DNA from: Reyranella sp.
GTDB taxonomy: Bacteria > Pseudomonadota > Alphaproteobacteria > Reyranellales > Reyranellaceae
Reading direction: 5' to 3'
Length of the DNA stretch: 12,905 bases
NCBI GenBank assembly: GCA_016780605.1
Contig: JADHLS010000054.1
Span: forward strand, 1 to 12,905
The position numbers and the translations under genes are program-made. The notes under the pieces were generated by a model that was not told the origin of the DNA, made no database searches, and worked only from the letters and a program-made list of their open reading frames with translations. Positions 6,891-12,905 of this stretch are shown here, piece by piece. Positions within the stretch are counted from its first letter, which is position 1, and each line of letters begins with the position of its first letter.

Positions 6891-9857
6891 TTACCCGGTC
6901 TTGAGCATGCCGGTGTCGAGCCAATAGCCCTCTCGACGCGGCAAGGTTTGCAGTCGAAGCGTCAGGCGATCGAGCGCGACGGCACGGCCGTCGCGGTTGG
7001 TCACCTGGCGCAGGCGGAAGCGCTCGACATCACCCGAATCCTTGTCCTTGGGCTTCACCCGGGCCAGCGCGATCTTGAACGGCGTCTCGCGGGCGTGACG
7101 CTCGGCATATTCCGGCTTGGCGAACTCCAGCGCATAGAGCCGCGCCGCCGGCCAGCGCACCAGGTCGAGCTGGCGCGCGCCGAGCCACATGGGCCCGCGG
7201 AACTCGAAGGCGACCTCCGGCAACTCGTATTCGCGATTGTCGAGGTCGACGTCGCGATAGACCAGGTCCTCGCGCTGCAGGCGGCCGCCGCCATCGAGCT
7301 TGCCGATGAACTTGGCGATGCTGCGCGAGCGCAGGAGGTCGGAGCGGAAGGAGAAGTCGGGCAGCTGCGACTGGGCAAGTGCTGCGATCATCGCGCCCAC
7401 CGCCACCGTGGTCTTGGGATCCTCCACGCGCAACCGGGCGTCACGGAACGGGTACCAGGCGCCGACTCGGTAATCGTGCAGCGAGATCACGCGCTCGGGC
7501 GGCAGCGGCAGCAGTTCCATCAGCAGCGCGCGGATGCCGGGCAGGCGCGAGGGCCGGCCCGACAGCAGAAGCACGTCGCAGTCGTAGGCGTGGACGATCT
7601 CGGCCAGCGGCGCCAGCACGCGGCCCATCTCGGCGCGCACCGTCTTGTCGATGCCCGGCAGGTCGACGGGGAACACCGTGGTCTTGAGGTCGAAGTCCTT
7701 GGCGCCGCGTTTGCGCGCCGCCTCGTTGACGAAGGTGATGACTTCCTCGGAAGGCTTGGAGCCATTGGGGAAGAAGGACTCGAAGGGCCGCGGCTCGGCC
7801 GCGACCACGCCGGATGTCGGATCGTAATCCTCGGCCGCGCGCATGAACTCGAGCGCGATGGGATGGGCGACCTGCAGCGCGAATTGCTGGCGCAGGTTGC
7901 GCTGGATCACGTCCTCGCCGCCGCGGTCGCCGCCCAGAAGCTCGGCCATCAGGTCGGCGGGATTGGCGATGCCGGTTGCGCGCATGGCCGCCTCGATCGG
8001 CGGCAGGACATGGGCCTGCACGACGCGCAGCAGGATGTCGTCGCCCGCGACGTTGAAGCCTTCGCGGAACTTCTGCTCGGGGAACAGCGTCACCGAGGTG
8101 CCTGCGCCCTCCAGGCCGTAGGAGTTGATGATGAGGTCGGTGGTGCCGCCGCCGACATCGATGCTGGCGATCGAGAGCCTGCCGTCAGACGGCTTGCCGC
8201 GCGGCTTGCCGGTGACCTGGAAGAAGCGCCGGGCGTCGCCTCCGAAATTGCGCGCGACCTCGGTGTAGAGATAGACGAGCTGGGTGCACGACGCCTCGTC
8301 CCAGTCGGTCAGCACACGCGGCGCGGGGGCGGCTGGATCGTCAAGCTTCCAGCCCAGCATCATCCACACGAGATCGCGCGCCGCCTCGGCGCGCTTGCGG
8401 AAGATCAGGCGCTCGGCGAGCGGCATGCCGGTCGGCAGGGTCAGCACGATGCGGCGCAGCCGGCGCGGCGTTTCGGCATGGGCACGGCGGCCGCGCTGCT
8501 GCGGCGAGTTCATCAAGGTCAGCGCCTGCAGCAGCACCTCGCTCAGCACGAAGGTCATGATCGAGGAGCGGGAATAAAGCGGCTCGAACACCGGCAGGTG
8601 ATCGGCGCTGTCGGCCTCGGGCTCGACCAGGTGCAGCGGCTCGCCCTTCTGGTTCACCAGCTGGGCCATCGGCCCGGCGGCGGCCGGCATCGCCGTCTGG
8701 TCCTGGGCGTAGGCGATGTTGAAGCGCCATTCGCGCGCCTGCGGTTCCTCGTCCCACAGGTAGCGTTTGGGGCTCGACATGCCGGTGTTGCCCTCGGTGC
8801 CGCGGCGGCGCGCGGCCAGCCGCGTCGCCTCCGGACCGACGCGGGTCATGGTCGGCCAGACGAAGGCATCGGCGCGGCCGCCCAGCCGCGACAGGTGGTT
8901 CTTGCCGAACCAGGCCTGGGCGAACTCGACGCGCGATTCGAAGGGCTTGGTGTGCACGACCTCGGGATGGGAGAGATCGCGCAGTGCGAGCTCATAGGAG
9001 TCGTTCAGGTTGATGCCGAGCTCGCCCGCCGCCTCGATCATGAGACCGCAGGTGCGCGAGTTGCCGACATCGAGCACCAGGTCGACCTCGATGGCGCCGC
9101 GGCCGGGCCGCTCGGCGTCGCCCACCAGCTTGATGGGCGGGAAGTGCACCGCATTGGCCAGCAGGCCGAGGAAGGCAAGGTAGCGCGCAATGGCTTCCTG
9201 CGGCTTTTGCTTGATGTCGCCCTCGATCTCGTCGGCCGTCGCGCGCGGATGCAGCTCGCGGAACAGCTCCTCCAGCCACTGCGTCATCCAACTTTGGCGC
9301 AGCAGCCAATGGTTGGCGCGCTGCTGCGGCGCCAAAGCGAACAAGGCGCCCGACGTCACGTCCTTGGGCGATGGCGCGAGATAGGCGCGGCCTTCGGCCT
9401 CGGCAATGAGGCCGGTGTCGAAGGCGAGCACCGCGCGGTAGCGATTGCCCTGCTCGTCGCGATAACCCACGCCGTAGCGCATCTCGAGATCGACCACCCG
9501 CACGCGCGCCCAGTCCGCCGGGCCTTCGCGGAACTGGTTGTTGGGCCGGACCTGCAGGAAGGGCACCGGCACCCACTTGTCGAGGAAGGGCAGCAGCGCA
9601 TCCTTGGCGGTGACCACGAGGTTGGGCTCGGCGGCGCGGCGGCGGCCGTTCTCGACCACCTCGTACTGGCCGCGCACCTCGTCGAAGTCGAGCTGCACCA
9701 GGTCGTCGACCGCCTTGGTGCTGGCGGCGTCGTGGAAGCCCCATTCGCGCACGCGTAGGCGCACGGGATCGAAGCCGAAGTCGAGGAACTGGATGCCCGA
9801 ACGGGCGATCAGCGTCGTCGGGCTGGAATAGCTCGGCAGGCGGGCAAGGTCGCTCAT
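6891..9857 (-). CDS. srfB: SrfB-family protein, Hsp70/actin-like ATPase fold
   Basis: A 988-residue protein of the SrfB virulence-protein family, with the family's usual length of about 1000 residues. Actin/Hsp70-type nucleotide-binding motifs are visible in order: phosphate-1 DVGNSRTC at 263-270, phosphate-2 DVGGGTTDL at 567-575, a following FNVAGDD (601-607), and an adenosine motif LLSGRPSRLPG at 764-774. About 260 residues precede the first motif and about 210 follow the last. There is no signal peptide or membrane helix, so it is cytoplasmic. It likely binds and hydrolyses ATP and may polymerise or act as a chaperone-like motor; this is inference from the fold. The start ATG at 9857 lies 22 bp after the upstream srfA-like gene, with only a weak GGGGT stretch as ribosome site. 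Confidence 0.93.
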   Translation of the reverse strand: MSDLARLPSYSSPTTLIARSGIQFLDFGFDPVRLRVREWGFHDAASTKAVDDLVQLDFDEVRGQYEVVENGRRRAAEPNLVVTAKDALLPFLDKWVPVPFLQVRPNNQFREGPADWARVRVVDLEMRYGVGYRDEQGNRYRAVLAFDTGLIAEAEGRAYLAPSPKDVTSGALFALAPQQRANHWLLRQSWMTQWLEELFRELHPRATADEIEGDIKQKPQEAIARYLAFLGLLANAVHFPPIKLVGDAERPGRGAIEVDLVLDVGNSRTCGLMIEAAGELGINLNDSYELALRDLSHPEVVHTKPFESRVEFAQAWFGKNHLSRLGGRADAFVWPTMTRVGPEATRLAARRRGTEGNTGMSSPKRYLWDEEPQAREWRFNIAYAQDQTAMPAAAGPMAQLVNQKGEPLHLVEPEADSADHLPVFEPLYSRSSIMTFVLSEVLLQALTLMNSPQQRGRRAHAETPRRLRRIVLTLPTGMPLAERLIFRKRAEAARDLVWMMLGWKLDDPAAPAPRVLTDWDEASCTQLVYLYTEVARNFGGDARRFFQVTGKPRGKPSDGRLSIASIDVGGGTTDLIINSYGLEGAGTSVTLFPEQKFREGFNVAGDDILLRVVQAHVLPPIEAAMRATGIANPADLMAELLGGDRGGEDVIQRNLRQQFALQVAHPIALEFMRAAEDYDPTSGVVAAEPRPFESFFPNGSKPSEEVITFVNEAARKRGAKDFDLKTTVFPVDLPGIDKTVRAEMGRVLAPLAEIVHAYDCDVLLLSGRPSRLPGIRALLMELLPLPPERVISLHDYRVGAWYPFRDARLRVEDPKTTVAVGAMIAALAQSQLPDFSFRSDLLRSRSIAKFIGKLDGGGRLQREDLVYRDVDLDNREYELPEVAFEFRGPMWLGARQLDLVRWPAARLYALEFAKPEYAERHARETPFKIALARVKPKDKDSGDVERFRLRQVTNRDGRAVALDRLTLRLQTLPRREGYWLDTGMLKTG

Positions 9858-9879
9858 GTCAGGTCAGATTCTACCCCAG

Positions 9880-11358
9880 TCAACGCCCGAACTGGACATT
9901 GTAGCTGCGATTGTCACCGGGTTGGCTTCCGGTGCATTTGGCCGTGCCATCCTGGCCGACCTCGCAATTCACGGTATTGCGGGCATAGGTCTTGCCGTCG
10001 CTGCACTTGGGATTGGACTTTTCCTCGATCACGAGCTTGGAGCCATCCCACTTGGCCTCGGCCGGCGCCTCACAGGTCGCGCCGTTCTTCTGCACGAAGG
10101 TGACCTTGCCCTTACCCTTGTCGTCCAGGGTGTAGTTGGGCCTGATGTCGCGCTCGCCGGTCGCGGTGGCAAGCCCGGTGCGCGAGCGCCAGTCGCCCTT
10201 GAGGAAGGCGAGGTCGCCCTTCTGCTTGGCCTCGGGCGGCACGGTCATCGGCTTGGGCTCTTCCTTGGCAGCGGTGTGCTTGTCCTTCTCGCCCTTCTGC
10301 TGGTCGAGCTTCTGCTGATCATCCGGGCCCTTCATGTTGCCCTTGTCGACATTCTTGTCATCCGGACCCGTGTTGGCACCGGGACCGGCGCCCGGGTCCT
10401 TGCCGGCATCCTTGTTGGCCTGGTTGTCGTCGACGCCGGCCCCCGGCGTGTCGGGCAACGCGCCGCGCTCGATCGGTGCGTCGGAGCGGCCGGCAACGAC
10501 CACGCCGCCGGGCACGGTGATGACGGCGGCGCAATCGGCGCCACGGCGCGAGGCTTCGTCGGTGAGCCGCGCGAGCTCCAGGCGCAACTTCTCGTTCTCG
10601 TCCTGCAGGGTCACGGCGCGGGCCTTCTGAATCTCGAGTGGCTGGCGCACAGCCATGCCGAGCGCCCGATCGCGTGCGTCGGCCTCGAGCCACGGCTCGA
10701 GATGCGGCAGGTAGGGACGCACTGCCCACGCGAGCAGCGCCAGCAGGAGCAGCAACAGCACCGCCAGCAGCAGCCACTGCCACCACACCGAGCGCGTGCC
10801 GGCGGCAATGGCCGGCGCCGACGCCATCACGGCTTCGGGCGCCGCCCGCAGAGGAGCAGCCGCAGCAACTTGCGGCGTAACCGGCGGGGCCGCCAGGAAA
10901 ACGCCGGGCAAGTTAGCCTCGGCCGAGAACCCCCAGAAGGTCATCACCGGCTTGCCGTCGACGACGTAGAGCGTTTCCTCGCCGGGCGCGGTCAGCGCAT
11001 GGCGCAGCAGGCGGGCAAAGTTGCGTTCGGCGGTGGAGCGCTGCGGGGCGTCCATCGATTCGGCGAGGCCGGTGATCTCGCCATGCAGGCGATGGACCTC
11101 GGCCAGCACGGCCTCGCGCTCGCCCGGATCGAGGTCGGAGAGCTTGCGCGGCTCGCCCTCGAAGGGCGCGTACCAGTCGATGCGCCGGCCGGTCGGATCG
11201 GCCTCGGGGACGGCCAGCAGATCGGCGTGGCGGCGGGACAGGCGCGCGGCGATGGCGGCGCGCAGCTGGCCAGCGGCGCGCCACACCGGGTCGCCGGCCA
11301 TGCCCAGCGCGCGATAGCGCTGCAGCGGCTCACTGACGAGAAGCGGACCTGCGGCCAT
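9880..11358 (-). CDS. srfA: SrfA-family membrane protein, second paralogue
   Basis: A 492-residue single-pass membrane protein. The N-terminal SrfA-type domain (1-150) has IDWYAP at 60-65 and YVVDGKPVMTFWGF at 131-144. One membrane helix lies at about 192-213 (WWQWLLLAVLLLLLLALL). A coiled coil follows at about 240-272. Residues 295-378 are a disordered, charged Gly/Asp/Lys/Gln-rich linker. The C-terminal domain (380-492) begins FLKGDWRSRTGL and contains four cysteines (429, 452, 465, 475). That C-terminal domain matches my memory of standard SrfA family proteins, making this the better candidate for the canonical srfA. Its cysteines fit disulfides in the periplasm. The ATG has GGGGAA five bases upstream (11364-11369), a good ribosome site, 15 bp after the preceding paralogue. 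Confidence 0.88.
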   Translation of the reverse strand: MAAGPLLVSEPLQRYRALGMAGDPVWRAAGQLRAAIAARLSRRHADLLAVPEADPTGRRIDWYAPFEGEPRKLSDLDPGEREAVLAEVHRLHGEITGLAESMDAPQRSTAERNFARLLRHALTAPGEETLYVVDGKPVMTFWGFSAEANLPGVFLAAPPVTPQVAAAAPLRAAPEAVMASAPAIAAGTRSVWWQWLLLAVLLLLLLALLAWAVRPYLPHLEPWLEADARDRALGMAVRQPLEIQKARAVTLQDENEKLRLELARLTDEASRRGADCAAVITVPGGVVVAGRSDAPIERGALPDTPGAGVDDNQANKDAGKDPGAGPGANTGPDDKNVDKGNMKGPDDQQKLDQQKGEKDKHTAAKEEPKPMTVPPEAKQKGDLAFLKGDWRSRTGLATATGERDIRPNYTLDDKGKGKVTFVQKNGATCEAPAEAKWDGSKLVIEEKSNPKCSDGKTYARNTVNCEVGQDGTAKCTGSQPGDNRSYNVQFGR

Positions 11359-11373
11359 CCCTGTTCCCCGATT

Positions 11374-12639
11374 TCAGCGCGGACAGACCATGGCGTACGT
11401 CCAGCGCGTACCCCACATCTCACCGGTTACGATGACATCGACCGAATAATCCCCGGCGACAGGGTTCCAGTTGAACCCGAAGCCGCCGCGGCCGCTGCGC
11501 GGTCCGCCGGTGCCGGCGATGACCTGGCCGCGATAGACCACTTTGATGTCGTCGGGCTTCACGTAGAGATTGTAGTTGATGGCAACGAAGCCCGGCTTGT
11601 CACCCAGATAGTGCCGGTTGCGGGTCACCCCTTCACCCCCCGAATCGCCCGACCAGTTGCAGGGCAGCTGGCCCGGCGGCGGGCGGTTGGTCGGCGGCGC
11701 CTGCGGGACGGCGGCCTGCTGCTGCGGCGGAGGCGGGGGTGGCGGCGGCGGTGCCTTGGCGACCGCTGGTGGCGGCGGAGGAGGAGGGGGCGGCTTGGGC
11801 AGCTCGATCGGCTTGCACTGCGTGAGCTTGTCCTTGAGCTCGGCCTCGAGGGCGGCGAGCTCGGCCTTGAGCTTGGCGGCGTCCGCCTCCTCGCCGTCCA
11901 GCGAGGCCTTCAACAGGGGCGTCGGATCGGGCGGCGGCTCGGGCGCTGGTGGCGGCGGCGTCTCCAGGGTGGCGATGTTGAGCGACGGATCGACCGGCGC
12001 GCAGGCGCGCAGCAGCCACGAGGTGATCAGGAGCAGCAGCAGGAGCAGCAGGCCGAACAGCAGGGCGCTGAGCCACGGCGCCCAGGCAAGGCGAGCGGGC
12101 AGCATGGCCGCCGGGGCGCTCGCCAGCACGGCGGCGGGCGCAGGCCTCGCCGGTGCGGGAACCGGCGGCGGCACGTAGGGCGCGAGCCCCTGCAAGGCGT
12201 CGGCTTCGTAGCCCCAGGCCGCGATGACCGGCTCACCGTCGACCAGGAAGATGAAATCGTCCGATGGCCGCGTGGTCGACAGCTCCAGCGAGCGGCCGAT
12301 CAGGCGGGCTTCCTCGCTGCCGGTCGATTCCTTCAGCACGCCGCCCAGCGAGCGGATGGCGCTCAGCCGGCTTTCCACCGTTTCCAATGCGACGGCGCGT
12401 TCGCTGTCGCTGAGCTCGCTGAAGCGGCGGACCGGGCCGGTGCGCGCGGCGTACCAGTCGATGCCGTCGCCCGATTCGCGCAGCTGTGGTTCGGCCAGAA
12501 GGTCGGCCGGCCCGTCGCCGAGGCGACGGCGGATGACGGACAGCAGCTGGCCCGCCACCGCATGCAGGGGATCGCCGCGAACACCCAGCGGCCGTACGCC
12601 CAGTCGTGTCGTGAGGATCAGAGTGGGGCGCTCGCCCAT
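11374..12639 (-). CDS. SrfA-like membrane protein, first paralogue with a different C-terminal domain
   Basis: A 421-residue single-pass membrane protein and first gene of the operon. Its N-terminal domain is paralogous to that of the next gene: IDWYA falls at residues 60-64 in both, and FLVDGEPVIAAWGYEA (131-146) matches YVVDGKPVMTFWGF. The membrane helix is about 189-211. A short coiled coil (250-275), a Pro-rich stalk with two nine-proline tracts (281-325) and a compact probably beta-rich C-terminal domain (326-421, ending TRWTYAMVCPR) follow. The C-terminal domain is unrelated to that of the paralogue; two cysteines (327, 419) flank it and could pair. The ATG at 12639 has GGAAGG two bases upstream and aligns exactly with the paralogue, so I prefer it over the in-frame GTG at 12741 or ATG at 12735. 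Confidence 0.85.
   Translation of the reverse strand: MGERPTLILTTRLGVRPLGVRGDPLHAVAGQLLSVIRRRLGDGPADLLAEPQLRESGDGIDWYAARTGPVRRFSELSDSERAVALETVESRLSAIRSLGGVLKESTGSEEARLIGRSLELSTTRPSDDFIFLVDGEPVIAAWGYEADALQGLAPYVPPPVPAPARPAPAAVLASAPAAMLPARLAWAPWLSALLFGLLLLLLLLITSWLLRACAPVDPSLNIATLETPPPPAPEPPPDPTPLLKASLDGEEADAAKLKAELAALEAELKDKLTQCKPIELPKPPPPPPPPPAVAKAPPPPPPPPPQQQAAVPQAPPTNRPPPGQLPCNWSGDSGGEGVTRNRHYLGDKPGFVAINYNLYVKPDDIKVVYRGQVIAGTGGPRSGRGGFGFNWNPVAGDYSVDVIVTGEMWGTRWTYAMVCPR
11725..11793 (-). repeat. Two nonaproline-coding tracts separated by a five-residue spacer
   Basis: Nine proline codons at 11767-11793 (residues 283-291) and nine at 11725-11751 (297-305) are separated by AVAKA. They give G-rich runs such as GGCGGAGGAGGAGGGGGCGG on the + strand. 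They form a stiff stalk between membrane and terminal domain. They are prone to ribosome stalling and to length change by slippage. Confidence 0.85.
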
Positions 12640-12641
12640 GG

Positions 12642-12647
12642 CCTTCC
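12642..12647 (-). promoter_or_regulatory. Ribosome binding site deciding the start of the first srfA-like gene
   Basis: GGAAGG on the minus strand ends two bases before the ATG at 12639. The spacing is slightly short, but the purine run is the only one near any candidate start. It supports ATG 12639 over the upstream GTG at 12741. Confidence 0.55.
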
Positions 12648-12759
12648 GTTGTTTGCGTGGGCCGACATATCGCCCAGTGAATCCGGCGGGTTTATGACGG
12701 TCCGGCCACCGATTCAGGGTGAAAGCGGGGGCCATCCGCACGCTGCCGCAGCGAGCCGA

Positions 12760-12787
12760 ATATTACTAAAGTGCTTATACATGTCAA
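12760..12787 (-). promoter_or_regulatory. Sigma70-type promoter of the srf operon
   Basis: On the minus strand, TTGACA (12782-12787) and TAATAT (12760-12765) are separated by 16 bp. The -35 is a perfect match and the -10 matches at five of six positions. It points into the first srfA-like gene and predicts a leader of about 110 bases before ATG 12639. The patch is clearly AT-rich compared with the rest of the window. No other candidate promoter is visible in the five-gene block, so it probably drives the whole operon. Confidence 0.65.
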
Positions 12788-12868
12788 CAACGGATGTAAT
12801 CCAACAAAAGGGGGAGGGCCGGTCAATTTTTGCGTGCCAGTAGACGCATCTATTCGCACTAACTACCA

Positions 12869-12905
12869 GATATGGTGGGCACAGGCTTGTAAGGCCCACC
12901 AGATC
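12869..12905. repeat. Near-perfect 12-bp inverted repeat (hairpin) at the window edge
   Basis: GATATGGTGGGC (12869-12880) faces GCCCACCAGATC (12894-12905). Eleven of twelve positions pair, with eight contiguous G/C-rich pairs, around a 13-base loop. No T-run follows on the minus strand; the + side runs off the window, so a + strand terminator for a gene ending to the left is not supported. It may be an operator, an attachment-like site or part of a repeat continuing past 12905. Confidence 0.5.

Noticed and set aside
4588..6927. 779-residue + strand open frame opposite srfC
   Set aside because: Shadow of srfC; the minus strand carries intact GTPase motifs.
6948..9758. 936-residue + strand open frame opposite srfB
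   Set aside because: Shadow of srfB; the minus strand has ordered ATPase motifs, whereas the + translation is repetitive and rich in His, Arg, Gln and Ala.
9856..12843. 995-residue open frame on the + strand opposite the two srfA-like genes
   Set aside because: It is an antisense shadow produced by GC-rich codon bias: Gly/Arg/His-rich low-complexity translation, no family motifs, and it runs straight across two clear genes and their gap.
12714..12899. 61-residue minus-strand open frame upstream of the srf operon
   Set aside because: It begins with GTG without a ribosome site, covers the promoter, and shows no recognisable protein features.
12865..12905. Possible tRNA: the minus strand contains a CTTACAA anticodon-like loop within GC-rich pairs, and GCCCACCA resembles a tRNA 3' end
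   Set aside because: No T-arm with GTTCGA, no D-arm and wrong distances; the 5-bp stem would need two wobble pairs.
1..12905. CRISPR array, insertion sequence, integrase or rRNA genes
   Set aside because: No regularly spaced repeats, transposase motifs or rRNA-like sequence were seen on either strand.

Overview
The window comes from a high-GC proteobacterium with strong G/C third-position bias, which gives very long antisense open frames. Gene content and sequence style suggest an alphaproteobacterium (Rhodospirillales/Hyphomicrobiales type). That assignment is inference; there is no rRNA or other marker gene here.

Left part (1-1447, + strand): the end of a cyo operon for a bo3-type ubiquinol oxidase. 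It holds the C-terminal part of cyoB, complete cyoC and complete cyoD, joined by ATGA and TGATG stop/start overlaps. Middle part (1444-3018): an alpha/beta hydrolase of the haloalkane dehalogenase/epoxide hydrolase type (- strand) and a divergent TetR-family regulator (+ strand). The intergenic region between them holds a perfect 8-bp inverted repeat (2245-2270), a good candidate operator. The hydrolase and cyoD share a CTAG tetranucleotide as back-to-back overlapping stop codons. The regulator lacks a convincing start codon and may be N-terminally damaged.

Right part (12787 down to 3098, - strand): one tightly packed five-gene operon that fills three quarters of the window. In transcription order it encodes two tandem SrfA-like single-pass membrane proteins, SrfB (Hsp70/actin-like ATPase fold motifs), SrfC (a large P-loop GTPase with dynamin-like motifs) and a membrane-anchored Sel1-repeat protein. 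Gaps are 5-22 bp. A near-consensus sigma70 promoter (TTGACA, 16 bp, TAATAT) lies in an AT-rich patch upstream of the first gene. The srfABC genes take their name from Salmonella, where they were found as SsrB-regulated factors; their molecular function is poorly known.

My reading is that the operon encodes an envelope-associated machine. The cytoplasmic nucleotide-driven SrfB and SrfC would work with three membrane-anchored proteins that project different C-terminal domains across the inner membrane. The doubled SrfA with unrelated C-terminal domains and the added Sel1 protein are the most interesting parts of the window.
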